This document shows, piece after piece, positions 25,609-34,198 of a stretch of 64,000 nucleotides of DNA. A model generated the notes under the pieces. It did no database searches. It was not told the origin of the DNA and was given only the letters and a program-made list of their open reading frames with translations. The position numbers and the translations under genes were made by a program. The first letter of the stretch is position 1; every line of letters begins with the position of its first letter. Origin of the DNA: Dysgonomonas sp. 521 (GTDB taxonomy: Bacteria; Bacteroidota; Bacteroidia; Bacteroidales; Dysgonomonadaceae); contig NZ_QVMO01000007.1 in the NCBI RefSeq assembly GCF_010501055.1, forward strand, positions 42,883 to 106,882. The letters run 5' to 3'.

Positions 25609-25853
25609 ATGCCAATCAGGAGTTGAGAAATGGCTTGAAAAGCCAAATCTTCATAACCGCGGGTCATTGACCTGCGGAAAAAGGATGAGCAATACCAGCT
25701 GTCTGAAAGACAGGACATACTGTGTGTCCTGCCGCTTCGGGCAGGGGGAGTGTAATTGCCCCTTGCTGCGTAAACTACGCTGCGCTTACATACGGTTAGG
25801 AAGATTCTGCCTTTCAGGCAGGTGTTGAGCTGCTTTCAACCCCTGATTCGCAT
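25609..25853. repeat. Hairpin-core element, family ATGCGAATCAAGGG, core type 2, copy E1
   Basis: A 245-bp element, ends ATGCCAATCAGGAGTTGA and the complement of ATGCGAATCAGGGGTTGA, between two TATTT copies. It sits in tandem with the preceding element, sharing one TATTT. The core is a row of small hairpins: GGCTTgaaAAGCC, CCGCGGGTCAttgACCTGCGG, CTGTCtgaaGACAG, GGACAtactgtgTGTCC, CCTGCCgcttcGGGCAGG and CTGCCTttcAGGCAG. Open frames across it are not genes. Confidence 0.85.
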
Positions 25854-25946
25854 TATTTATATATCTATAGAACAAAAAATATAATGGATTGAATTTAACA
25901 ATATCTAACTCAATCCATTATATTATATATACAAATCTGCCTGTAT

Positions 25947-26588
25947 CTATTCTTCCATCAAATCCAGCACACGGTCATATCCCCATTTTTCATCTACATC
26001 GTCATCCGATGTAAATACATTCTGCCAGTTGAAGTCAACAACCTCAATCCTCTTTGAGGCGGAACCATCCCAATTTACGGTAAAGCCCTGTTCCTTCAAT
26101 TGGGAAACAACCTTATTCCCTACTATTATAGCTTCTTTATCATTTTTTTCTTTCTCTCCGTAAAAGCCGATACACAGTGTTCCCGTTTCGATAACACGTT
26201 CCAGATCCTGACCGTGGTAATAACAATATCCTACAGGTTTCACTCCACTGTCTTCCAAATCCTGCCATACATCCTGTACATCATAGATGGCATCGGACTG
26301 TGTATACCCTGCATTATGCAAAGCCACAATTTTCTGTTTACATAGGTTGTCAAAAACGGTATGTAGTTTCTCCGTATCGGTAGGATGCTGCCATGTCTTA
26401 CTTGCAGCCTCGTTCTTAGCATACTCTTTACTAAAAGTGTCGCGAATCCATTCTTCCGTGATTTCGCTTTCCCAGCCTTCATCTTCTACCGCTTCCAAAG
26501 CATCGGTTATAATATCTTCTAAAGAATCAAATCCTGATTTTATACTAATAAGGAAATGATCATAGAGATATTTTTCATTTTCTGTCAT
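25947..26588 (-). CDS. DUF6891-like cytoplasmic protein
   Basis: A 213-residue acidic, soluble protein without signal peptide or membrane segment. It opens with a helical region and ends with a mixed domain carrying GYCYYHGQDLERVIETGTLC and GFTVNWDGSASKRIEV. The latter resembles the C-terminal part of DUF6891 proteins. Function unknown. It stands alone between a repeat block and murA, with no clear promoter word upstream. The start is the first Met of a well-formed N-terminus. Confidence 0.75.
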   Translation of the reverse strand: MTENEKYLYDHFLISIKSGFDSLEDIITDALEAVEDEGWESEITEEWIRDTFSKEYAKNEAASKTWQHPTDTEKLHTVFDNLCKQKIVALHNAGYTQSDAIYDVQDVWQDLEDSGVKPVGYCYYHGQDLERVIETGTLCIGFYGEKEKNDKEAIIVGNKVVSQLKEQGFTVNWDGSASKRIEVVDFNWQNVFTSDDDVDEKWGYDRVLDLMEE

Positions 26589-26621
26589 AGCGTAAAAAAA
26601 TTAAGAAACTTCGCGAAGCCA

Positions 26622-26710
26622 TCCCAAAATCTGTCATCCTGTGCTTGACATGGAATCCCCCCAAAAAAGGTTTATCGGGAGATTGCGGGTCAAGCCCGCA
26701 ATGACAACTG
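26622..26710. repeat. Repeat fragment related to the element at 45311
   Basis: Contains TGTCATCCTGTGCTTGACA, GGAATCCCCC, GGAGATTGCGGGTCAAGCCC and GCAATGACAA, all also found in the interior of the 45311 element. The GTGTGTCA ends are missing. It lies downstream of murA. Confidence 0.6.
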
Positions 26711-26786
26711 TTCTATTTTATTATTGAGACAACTCCGGCGTACTTGTGTTAAAAAAAATAAGGTTTATATTAATAATCATCGAACT

Positions 26787-28091
26787 CTAATCTAATCGCA
26801 TAATATTGGCACCAAGCTGGTTAAGGCGCACATCGATATTCTGGTATCCTCGGTCTATCTGCTCAATATTATGTATCGTACTCTTTCCGTCGGCACACAT
26901 GGCAGCGATGAGCAACGCTATACCGGCGCGAATATCGGGAGAGGTCATTGTTGTAGCGCGCATAGGGCGTTTTCCCGTACCTATAACCGTTGCACGGTGC
27001 GGGTCGCAAAGTATTATCTGGGCTCCCATATCGATCAGCTTATCCACAAAGAACAAGCGGCTCTCAAACATTTTCTGGTGTATCAGCACACTACCCTTAG
27101 CCTGTGTAGCTACCACAAGCAGCACACTGATAAGGTCAGGGGTCAGTCCCGGCCACGGGGCATCGGCTATGGTAAGTATTGAGCCATCTATAAATGTATC
27201 TATTTCGTATTCTTTCTGGGCCGGAATATGTATATCATCCCCTTTTCTCTCCAACTGTATTCCCAAACGGCGGAATGTATCAGGGATAATACCGAGATCG
27301 TCATAAGCGACATTCTTTATAGTGATTTCCGACCCGGTAATAGCGGCCATACCGATGAAGCTGCCTATCTCTATCATATCCGGCAAGATACGGTGTTTCG
27401 CTCCTGACAAAGAATCAACCCCTTCGATACGAAGCAGGTTGGAGCCCTGCCCGTCTATTTTTGCTCCCATTTTGGTCAGCATACGGCACAGTTGCTGCAG
27501 GTAAGGTTCGCAAGCCGCATTATAAATCATTGTTTCTCCTTCGGCGAGTACTGCGGCCATGATTATATTTGCCGTACCCGTCACAGAGGCTTCATCGAGA
27601 AGCATATAGGCTCCTTTCAGCTTGTCCGCCGTAATATTATACACCTGCTGCGAACTATCGTACTCAAAATCAGCACCCAGTTTCTGGATTCCTATGAAGT
27701 GCGTGTCGAGGCGGCGACGTCCTATTTTATCCCCACCGGGTTTTGGCAAAATAGCTTTACCGAAACGGGCTACCAGAGGGCCTATAATCATTACCGAACC
27801 TCTCAAAGATGCACTTTTCTTGAAAAAATCGGGTGTCTGAAGATAATCTATATTAACCGTTTCGGCCTTGAATGACCATGTATCTTCGCTCAAACGCCGG
27901 GTTTCCACTCCCATTTCGCCAAGTAAGGCAATAAGGTTGTTTACATCCAGAATATCGGGTATATTTTCTATAATTACTTCTTCGGGTGTGAGCAACGTTG
28001 CACAGATAACCTGCAACGCTTCATTCTTTGCTCCTTGTGGGGTAATCTCCCCGCTCAGGCGACAACCTCCTTCTATAATAAATGATGCCAT
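26787..28091 (-). CDS. murA: UDP-N-acetylglucosamine 1-carboxyvinyltransferase, Cys-to-Asp variant
   Basis: First committed step of peptidoglycan synthesis: transfers enolpyruvate from PEP to UDP-GlcNAc. The 434 residues have both inside-out alpha/beta domains. Conserved Lys22 (GAKNEALQ), the RGSVMIIGPL substrate loop and the GSFIGMAAITG segment are present. The mobile catalytic loop reads KPGGDKIGRRRLD, so residue 121 is Asp where most enzymes have the Cys that fosfomycin alkylates. The same change is known from naturally fosfomycin-resistant MurA such as that of Mycobacterium. Last gene of the envelope operon, after murB, with a palindromic repeat in the spacer. Confidence 0.97.
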   Translation of the reverse strand: MASFIIEGGCRLSGEITPQGAKNEALQVICATLLTPEEVIIENIPDILDVNNLIALLGEMGVETRRLSEDTWSFKAETVNIDYLQTPDFFKKSASLRGSVMIIGPLVARFGKAILPKPGGDKIGRRRLDTHFIGIQKLGADFEYDSSQQVYNITADKLKGAYMLLDEASVTGTANIIMAAVLAEGETMIYNAACEPYLQQLCRMLTKMGAKIDGQGSNLLRIEGVDSLSGAKHRILPDMIEIGSFIGMAAITGSEITIKNVAYDDLGIIPDTFRRLGIQLERKGDDIHIPAQKEYEIDTFIDGSILTIADAPWPGLTPDLISVLLVVATQAKGSVLIHQKMFESRLFFVDKLIDMGAQIILCDPHRATVIGTGKRPMRATTMTSPDIRAGIALLIAAMCADGKSTIHNIEQIDRGYQNIDVRLNQLGANIMRLD

Positions 28092-28108
28092 ATTTCTACA
28101 GTTAACAG

Positions 28109-28165
28109 GGCCCCTAACCCCCGAAGGGGGAATAAGCCTCCCCTTTGGGGAGATTGGGAGGGGCT
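28109..28165. repeat. Palindromic repeat in the murB-murA spacer
   Basis: Arms GGCCCCTAA and GGGAGGGGCTT enclose hairpins CCCCCGAAGGGGG and CCTCCCCTTTGGGGAG. It is the same family as 19566-19670 and 49829-49937, but without the A/T-rich linker. Confidence 0.8.
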
Positions 28166-28171
28166 TTAATT

Positions 28172-29179
28172 TTAAAATATTCTTACTTCCGGTTCCAATT
28201 CTATTCCAAAGATGCTTTTTACCGCACCTTGCACTTCATTCATAAAGCGCACTATATCGTTGCCATCGGCCGAACCATAATTGACGATAATAAGCGGCTG
28301 GTTCGGGTATGTCCCTATATCCCCTGCTCTTTTGCCTTTATATCCCGCCTTATCTATCAGGAAGGCGGCAGACGTCTTTACCAAACCGTCTTTGTAGGGG
28401 AATGCCGGCAGATCAGGATATTCCGCCTTAATCTTATCTGCGTGCTCCTGTGTGATATACGGATTTTTAAAGAAGCTGCCTGCATTGGGCAGGACTTTTT
28501 CGTCCGGCAGCTTCCGTTGCCGCACACGAATGACGGCATCGCGGACATCCTGAACAGAAGGTTCTTCTATATCTTCAAGTTCCTTGTTCAAATCCGCGTA
28601 TTTAGGAACATATACAAATGTACGTTTCAGATGGAAAACCACAGAAAGGATGAGATATTTATTTGTCCGTTTGAAGATACTGTCGCGGTATCCGAATTCG
28701 CATTCAGCATTCGAGAACGACAATGTTTCTCCCGTTTCCATGTCAACGGCAACCACCTCACGTATTACATCTTTTACTTCAGCGCCGTAAGCGCCGATAT
28801 TCTGTATCGGGGCAGCGCCTACCGTTCCGGGGATCAAAGAGAGGTTTTCTAATCCGACAAAGCCGCGCTCTACACAGTATGCGACAAACTCATCCCAGTT
28901 TTCGGAAGCGTTTACCTCCAGAAATATATCTTCGTCTTCTTCCTCCTCGTCCGAAATCTCACGCAGGCCTTTGATATTCGGGTAAATAACCAGCCCGTCA
29001 AAATCTTTCGTAAAGAAAAGATTGCAGCCTCCCCCTATTATCAGCTTCTTCTCGTGAGGATAGTCGGATAAACACTTGCGAAGTTCTTCTATCGTAGTGG
29101 GCTGACAAAAAATCTTCGCTAAAGCCTCTGTCTTAAATGAATTGTAATTTTTTAATTGGGTTTTCGTATAATAGTCCAT
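28172..29179 (-). CDS. murB: UDP-N-acetylenolpyruvoylglucosamine reductase
   Basis: Second step of peptidoglycan synthesis: FAD-dependent, NADPH-driven reduction of the MurA product to UDP-N-acetylmuramate. The 335 residues are a type I enzyme. FAD-binding segments LIIGGGCNLFF and LSLIPGTVGAAPIQNIGAYG are present, with the FGYRDSIFK substrate-binding Tyr loop. The catalytic Ser lies in LPNAGSFFKNP and the final Glu in the LEPEVRIF tail. It precedes murA in the operon and follows a two-TM protein gene by 31 bp. Confidence 0.96.
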   Translation of the reverse strand: MDYYTKTQLKNYNSFKTEALAKIFCQPTTIEELRKCLSDYPHEKKLIIGGGCNLFFTKDFDGLVIYPNIKGLREISDEEEEDEDIFLEVNASENWDEFVAYCVERGFVGLENLSLIPGTVGAAPIQNIGAYGAEVKDVIREVVAVDMETGETLSFSNAECEFGYRDSIFKRTNKYLILSVVFHLKRTFVYVPKYADLNKELEDIEEPSVQDVRDAVIRVRQRKLPDEKVLPNAGSFFKNPYITQEHADKIKAEYPDLPAFPYKDGLVKTSAAFLIDKAGYKGKRAGDIGTYPNQPLIIVNYGSADGNDIVRFMNEVQGAVKSIFGIELEPEVRIF

Positions 29180-29210
29180 TTCAGGAATTATTGATTCAAC
29201 ATAAGCCGGA

Positions 29211-30266
29211 TCAGCGCTTTCGCTTCAACCAGACAATTAATATAGCCAGTACGACGACAATACCAAATATTATCAGTGCTGTCTGCCAATGGCTCATTAT
29301 GAATTTCACAATGAAGATAAGCGCCACCACGGCTACTACGATGCCGGCAACCTGTAGTACGCGGCGAATAGTCATCTTCCTTTTAGCTGCGCGTTCTTCT
29401 TCACTGATCGAGTCTTCTTCATCGTCCTCTTCGATGTCATCAGTTTCGGCTTTTTCGTCCGGCTGCGGCTCAATGGCGGCTGTTTCAGGTTCTATAGTTT
29501 GCTCCTGTACATAGCTTTCTTCCAGTTCAGGAACTATTTCATGTATATCCGTATAATCTTCAACAATCCGATCCTCCACCTCTGCGTCGGCCTCAGATAA
29601 TTCATTATCCTCATTAATGACAGGGGAATCTTCTTCCATATCTTCATCCGCGAATTCTTCGGGGAGCAGTGGTTCCTGCTCATTAACGTCATCCCTTACA
29701 TCTTCATAAGGGACATAACCTTTTGCCGCTTCCTCTTCCAAAGATGGCTCCAGTTCTTCATATTCTATATCTTCGGGCTGATATAAAGGTTCTTCCTGCC
29801 CTTCATAGATTTCCATCGGGATATCATCCGGATTGACATGGCTGTCAGCTTGCGGCACTGCTGTTTCTACATCCTTTTCTTCGGTTTCATTCCCTGCTGC
29901 GATTGTTTCTTCTTCTTTACTTTCTTCAATAACAGCAGCAGGAGGTACAACTTCTGGTTCTTGCGGTATAGCTACCGGCTCTACAAGAGGCTGCATAACC
30001 ATTCTGCTGGCTTGCGCGGCTTCGGTATCCGACAAGCGGATAACAGTATCTACCCGCGAGGAGGCTACTTTAGTATCAAAATCCCCGTCTTCAACCATAG
30101 CGATCAATTCGTCCTCTATGGCAGGATATTTAATCATCAGGGATTTCAGTGCGTTTGCAAAATCACGAAAACGCTGGATTTTATCTATCTTTGACTTTAC
30201 CTCTTCGCCACTACCGGCGGACAAGTCCAGCACTTTATCGGCTAATATAGATTTTAAACGTTCCAT
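29211..30266 (-). CDS. Acidic protein with two C-terminal membrane helices, unknown
   Basis: A 351-residue protein. Residues 1-85 are helical and basic-acidic mixed (MERLKSILADKVLDLSAGSG). About 90-285 is a low-complexity, extremely Glu/Asp/Pro-rich linker. A basic patch (AAKRKMTIRRV) then precedes two hydrophobic helices (QVAGIVVAVVALIFIVKFIM and TALIIFGIVVVLAILIVWL) and a KRKR tail. The layout suggests a tail-anchored inner-membrane protein with a long cytoplasmic spacer. I recognise no family. It lies between rfbB and murB, so a cell-envelope role is inferred from place only. Confidence 0.75.
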   Translation of the reverse strand: MERLKSILADKVLDLSAGSGEEVKSKIDKIQRFRDFANALKSLMIKYPAIEDELIAMVEDGDFDTKVASSRVDTVIRLSDTEAAQASRMVMQPLVEPVAIPQEPEVVPPAAVIEESKEEETIAAGNETEEKDVETAVPQADSHVNPDDIPMEIYEGQEEPLYQPEDIEYEELEPSLEEEAAKGYVPYEDVRDDVNEQEPLLPEEFADEDMEEDSPVINEDNELSEADAEVEDRIVEDYTDIHEIVPELEESYVQEQTIEPETAAIEPQPDEKAETDDIEEDDEEDSISEEERAAKRKMTIRRVLQVAGIVVAVVALIFIVKFIMSHWQTALIIFGIVVVLAILIVWLKRKR

Positions 30267-30290
30267 TATTTAAATTCTCCGGATTATATC

Positions 30291-30878
30291 TTATTTTACT
30301 ATTTTACCAAAACTTTCCAATGGTTCCTTTAGCTGAATGGCCTCCGCTGTTTTCAAAGCGAGTTCCCACCAATCTGCAAAGCCCAAATCGTCATCCTGTA
30401 TTCCATTGTTTATCTCAATAAGTTCTTTCCAGGCTTTACAATATAGCTTAAACGATTTCAGAAACCCCAACCGGTATCCCAACGATGTTGCTTCCGCAAA
30501 ATGTATCCGGAGGCCTTTTTCCTGCGACAGGGACAATATTACCTGCTCATTATCAGGAGTAGTAAAGGCAAAAGCATTGAAGCCATCCGGTAAAAAAATC
30601 CTCATGGAATCTCCTTCCAGCAGATTTAAAGTTTTCAAAAAATCGGCAGTAATATATGACCAGTAATACCTTGTCAGGCTATATATTTCCTTCCATTCTT
30701 CAATAACAGGAGATAATGTAAATACAGCATCTTCTGCGGAAGGAAACCACATCGCAAATTCTACATTGTTTAACTTGTCCCATTCGAGTAATTCCCCTAC
30801 AAGACCTCTAAAGCAGACTATCGAATTGCCACGCGAATAATCGCCTGCATTACCGGACGATATATTATCGGTTTCCAT
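30291..30878 (-). CDS. Conserved-looking hypothetical protein in the rfbB-murB operon
   Basis: A 195-residue soluble protein with a mixed alpha/beta composition and many Trp/Tyr (YSLTRYYWSYITADF, GFADWWELALKTAEAIQL). No signal peptide, no motif I recognise. Its start overlaps the end of rfbB by 14 bp, so it is translated from the same mRNA. It could be a small accessory of the envelope operon; nothing more can be supported. Confidence 0.7.
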   Translation of the reverse strand: METDNISSGNAGDYSRGNSIVCFRGLVGELLEWDKLNNVEFAMWFPSAEDAVFTLSPVIEEWKEIYSLTRYYWSYITADFLKTLNLLEGDSMRIFLPDGFNAFAFTTPDNEQVILSLSQEKGLRIHFAEATSLGYRLGFLKSFKLYCKAWKELIEINNGIQDDDLGFADWWELALKTAEAIQLKEPLESFGKIVK

Positions 30879-32001
30879 ACATTTGTTCGTAGTACTTCAG
30901 ATAGTCGCCCGAAGTTACTTCCTCTACCCAAGCCTGATTGTCGAGATACCAGTAGATCGTTTTCACAATCCCCTTGTCGAAAGAGGTCTCCGGCAACCAT
31001 CCTAATTCTGTCGATATTTTAGTAGGGTCGATAGCGTAACGCTGGTCGTGCCCCTGACGGTCTTTTACGAATGAGATAAGGTTATCATTGATCCAGCTTA
31101 TATCGATGCTGCCGTCCGCAGCTGTTTCTTTTTTCTTCAGTACTTCACGGTATTTCGGCTCTTCGGCCATAATGTCGTGTATCGTTTTAATGACCAGCTT
31201 AACAATCTCGATATTCTTACGCTCGTTATGGCCTCCCACATTATATACTTCTCCAACACGTCCCTTATGAAGCACGATATCTATCGCTTTACAGTGGTCG
31301 TCTACATACAACCAGTCGCGTACATTGCTTCCATCGCCATACACAGGCAGTTGTTTGCCTGCAAGTATGTTACGTATAATGAGAGGGATCAGTTTTTCGG
31401 GAAAATGATACGGCCCGTAGTTATTCGAACAACGTGTTATATTTATAGGCATCTTGTACGTTTCGCCGTATGCCCTTACTATCAGGTCGCCGCCTGTCTT
31501 TGCAGCGCTATATGGCGAACGCGGATCGAGAGGGGTGGTTTCGGTAAAATATCCTTCTTCGCCCAATGAGCCGTAAACCTCATCTGTAGACACTTGCAAG
31601 AATTTTACACCTTCGCGCCAGATGGGATAGTTATTATCATCCTTACCTACTGTCCAGAATTTCTTTGCAGTATCCAGCAGGTTCTGAGTACCAAGTATAT
31701 TTACTTGCAGGAATAACTGAGGATTTTCGATACTTCTGTCAACATGGCTCTCGGCAGCAAAATTAACGACATAGTCTATCTGGTGCTCTGAGAAAACCTT
31801 TTCGGTAATCTCCCTGTCGCAAATATCTCCCTTGACGAATACTACACGCGGATCTTTCAGCTCCTGAGCCAGCGTTCCGAGATTTCCGGCATAAGTAAGT
31901 TCATCAAATACAACCAGTTTCGCATCGGTATGTGTTGCCAACATGCGCTTCACAAAATTTGAACCTATAAATCCGGCTCCGCCTGTAATTAAGTAAGTCA
32001 T
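30865..32001 (-). CDS. rfbB: dTDP-glucose 4,6-dehydratase
   Basis: Makes dTDP-4-keto-6-deoxyglucose, the precursor of dTDP-rhamnose and related O-antigen or capsule sugars. A 378-residue SDR-type enzyme: NAD loop GGAGFIGSNFV (7-17), catalytic YSAAK Tyr-Lys pair, VSTDEVYGSLG with the Asp-Glu catalytic pair, and RCSNNYGPYHFPEKLIPL. The partners rfbA, rfbC and rfbD are not in the window. First gene of a five-gene minus-strand operon ending in murA; its -7 element is at 32032-32039. Confidence 0.95.
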   Translation of the reverse strand: MTYLITGGAGFIGSNFVKRMLATHTDAKLVVFDELTYAGNLGTLAQELKDPRVVFVKGDICDREITEKVFSEHQIDYVVNFAAESHVDRSIENPQLFLQVNILGTQNLLDTAKKFWTVGKDDNNYPIWREGVKFLQVSTDEVYGSLGEEGYFTETTPLDPRSPYSAAKTGGDLIVRAYGETYKMPINITRCSNNYGPYHFPEKLIPLIIRNILAGKQLPVYGDGSNVRDWLYVDDHCKAIDIVLHKGRVGEVYNVGGHNERKNIEIVKLVIKTIHDIMAEEPKYREVLKKKETAADGSIDISWINDNLISFVKDRQGHDQRYAIDPTKISTELGWLPETSFDKGIVKTIYWYLDNQAWVEEVTSGDYLKYYEQMYGNR

Positions 32002-32031
32002 TATAATATTCAGTATTTAAGTTATTATTCG

Positions 32032-32039
32032 CAAAAATA
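32032..32039 (-). promoter_or_regulatory. -7 element for the rfbB-murB-murA operon
   Basis: TATTTTTG on the minus strand, 30 bp before the rfbB start. Confidence 0.6.
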
Positions 32040-32166
32040 AGAAAAAAACAACACTAAAAACATCCATAACATGATAATATCTGGTAAATTTATTAAACCC
32101 AATAAATCCGGTTTGAAAAAATGTCACTTTTTTGAGAAAAAATTTAACAAATAGATATTTTTTTTA

Positions 32167-32174
32167 TACTTTTG
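32167..32174 (+). promoter_or_regulatory. -7 element for gdhA
   Basis: TACTTTTG, 32 bp before the ATG at 32207. It excludes the upstream TTG codon at 32132 as a start, since that would lie before the promoter. Confidence 0.6.
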
Positions 32175-32206
32175 CAGCATCCATAAATCAAAAACCCGTT
32201 TTTACA

Positions 32207-33541
32207 ATGAAAGCAGAATTAGTATTAGAAGATTTGAAACGTAGATTTCCGAATGAGCCGGAATACCATCAGGCCGTTCAGGAAGTATTGGAATCCATTG
32301 AAGAAGTTTATAACCAACATCCTGAGTTTGAGAAGGCAAACCTAATCGAGAGATTATGTATCCCTGAACGTATTTTTTCTTTTCGTGTAACATGGGTTGA
32401 CGACAAAGGTAATACTCATACCAATATGGGATACCGCATACAACATTGTAACGCTATAGGGCCTTACAAAGGTGGATTGCGCCTGCATGCTTCGGTAAAT
32501 CTGTCTATTCTGAAGTTCCTTGCTTTTGAGCAAACATTCAAAAACTCGCTGACAACATTGCCTATGGGTGGAGCCAAAGGTGGTTCCGACTTTAACCCTA
32601 AAGGTAAATCGAGCGCCGAAGTAATGCGCTTCTGCCAGGCTTTCATGCTTGAACTATGGCGCAATATAGGCCCCGACACCGATGTGCCGGCAGGAGATAT
32701 AGGCGTGGGCGGCCGCGAAGTAGGTTATTTCTTTGGTATGTACAAGAAGCTTGCGCGCGAGTTTACCGGAACATTCACAGGTAAAGGGCTGACTTTCGGG
32801 GGGTCGCTCATACGCCCCGAAGCTACAGGTTACGGGAATGTGTATTTCCTGCTGGAAATGCTCAAAACTCAAAATATTGACATCAAAGGTAAGAAATGCC
32901 TTGTATCGGGTTCGGGTAACGTGGCCCAATATACTTGCGAGAAACTGATAGAACTGGGAGCAATCCCTGTAACATTATCGGATTCGAACGGATATATCTA
33001 TGATCCGGAGGGTATCACTACCGAAAAACTGGAATATGTAAAAGAACTGAAAGAGCTATACAGAGGACGAATCAGCGAATATGCCGAAACTTATGGTTGC
33101 AAATATGTGGCAAACGCCCGTCCTTGGGGAGAAAAAGCGGATATAGCATTACCTTCGGCAACACAGAACGAAATAAACGGAGAGGATGCTAAAAAAATAG
33201 TAGCAAACGGAATTATCGCCGTTTCGGAAGGGGCGAACATGCCATCTACACCCGAAGCGATAGAAGTATTCCAGCAGGCAAAAATATTATATGCACCGGG
33301 AAAAGCGGCAAATGCGGGAGGTGTTTCTGTTTCGGGGCTGGAAATGACCCAAAACTCGGAACGTATAAGCTGGTCTGCTGAAGAGGTTGACGAAAAACTG
33401 AAGTCAATCATGCAGAATATCCACGAAAACTGTGTGAAATACGGTACTGAAAAAGACGGATATGTCAACTATGTGAAAGGCGCTAATATTGCCGGATTTA
33501 TGAAAGTAGCCAAAGCTGTAATGGCGCAAGGCATCGTGTAA
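32207..33541 (+). CDS. gdhA: Glutamate dehydrogenase, NADP-type
   Basis: Ammonia assimilation: reversible reductive amination of 2-oxoglutarate. The 444 residues from the chosen ATG are the usual length for the hexameric small-subunit class. Visible: substrate segments GPYKGGLRLHASVN and PMGGAKGGSDFNPKGKS with the catalytic Lys, PAGDIGVGGREVGY, and the Rossmann motif VSGSGNVAQYTCEKL. The segment VTLSDSNGY after the second strand is compatible with NADPH. The start is fixed by the -7 element at 32167. Monocistronic, with a strong terminator. Together with gltBD, glnN and asnB it gives the window four ammonia-handling routes. Confidence 0.96.
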   Translation: MKAELVLEDLKRRFPNEPEYHQAVQEVLESIEEVYNQHPEFEKANLIERLCIPERIFSFRVTWVDDKGNTHTNMGYRIQHCNAIGPYKGGLRLHASVNLSILKFLAFEQTFKNSLTTLPMGGAKGGSDFNPKGKSSAEVMRFCQAFMLELWRNIGPDTDVPAGDIGVGGREVGYFFGMYKKLAREFTGTFTGKGLTFGGSLIRPEATGYGNVYFLLEMLKTQNIDIKGKKCLVSGSGNVAQYTCEKLIELGAIPVTLSDSNGYIYDPEGITTEKLEYVKELKELYRGRISEYAETYGCKYVANARPWGEKADIALPSATQNEINGEDAKKIVANGIIAVSEGANMPSTPEAIEVFQQAKILYAPGKAANAGGVSVSGLEMTQNSERISWSAEEVDEKLKSIMQNIHENCVKYGTEKDGYVNYVKGANIAGFMKVAKAVMAQGIV

Positions 33542-33563
33542 AGAATAATTTAAGTTAAGATAG

Positions 33564-33600
33564 AACGCCGCGGAAATTAAATGTTCCCGGCGTTTTTATT
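33564..33600 (+). terminator. Intrinsic terminator of gdhA
   Basis: AACGCCGCGGAA and TTCCCGGCGTT arms around an 8-base loop, then TTTTATTTT. Confidence 0.85.
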
Positions 33601-33667
33601 TTGTGCAGGCCGCAAATTCACTTTCGTTTTTCACCACGGAGTAACACAGGGTTACACGGAGTAAATA

Positions 33668-33968
33668 ATGCGAATCAAGGGTTAAAAAACACAGTTACTT
33701 ATTGTCCCGAAGGGACTGAAGGTGGATAACCACGGGCTAAACCCGTGGCAGGAACTGGCTGGAAAATATGTCTCCGTAGGAGGCAAATAGCAAAAACAAA
33801 TACCATTCGCCTCCTACGGAGACGGCCTCTCCCCTATCCGCTTTTTCCACGGGTTTTACCCGTAGTTATCCATGATTAGCCCACTTCGTGGACTTAGAAC
33901 CCTGACTGCAAAACAGAAGATTGATTTATAATAGTATACTTCAACCCAGAGCGACCCTTGATTCGCAT
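33668..33968. repeat. Hairpin-core element, family ATGCGAATCAAGGG, core type 1, copy C
   Basis: A 301-bp element with intact inverted ends (ATGCGAATCAAGGGTT... and ...CCCTTGATTCGCAT) and a 5-bp target duplication AAATA (33663-33667, 33969-33973). It is nearly the reverse complement of the 25303-25603 element over its whole length. Confidence 0.88.
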
Positions 33969-33977
33969 AAATAATTA

Positions 33978-34189
33978 ATGCGAATCAAGGGTTAAATGTG
34001 CCGTTAGGCACATCATATTGGTAGAAACATGAATGAAATTCGTTTTTTTGTGCCGTCAGGTACAAAATGTGAATTGTTCTGTAGATATTGCGTACCTGAC
34101 GGCACGCAATTAACCGGTTAAAGCTTCTTTCTACCAACATTCAGTCCCTAAAGGGACAAAAAATAGCACATTTAACCCTTGATTCGCAT
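33978..34189. repeat. Hairpin-core element, family ATGCGAATCAAGGG, core type 3, copy D
   Basis: A 212-bp element with the same ends, flanked by a perfect 9-bp direct repeat AAATAATTA (33969-33977, 34190-34198). The core differs from types 1 and 2: GTGCCgttaGGCAC hairpin, TTGGTAGAAA paired at distance with TTTCTACCAA, GCGTACCTGACGGCACGC, and AGTCCCtaaaGGGAC. A related core without these ends lies at 34539-34661. Confidence 0.85.
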
Positions 34190-34198
34190 AAATAATTA

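Noticed and set aside
25421..25828. A 135-codon plus-strand frame
   Set aside because: It spans two different repeat elements and the TATTT junction between them, so it is a by-product of stop-poor hairpin sequence.
32132..32206. 25 extra N-terminal residues for glutamate dehydrogenase from a TTG codon
   Set aside because: The -7 promoter element at 32167-32174 is downstream of that codon, and GdhA normally begins near the chosen Met.
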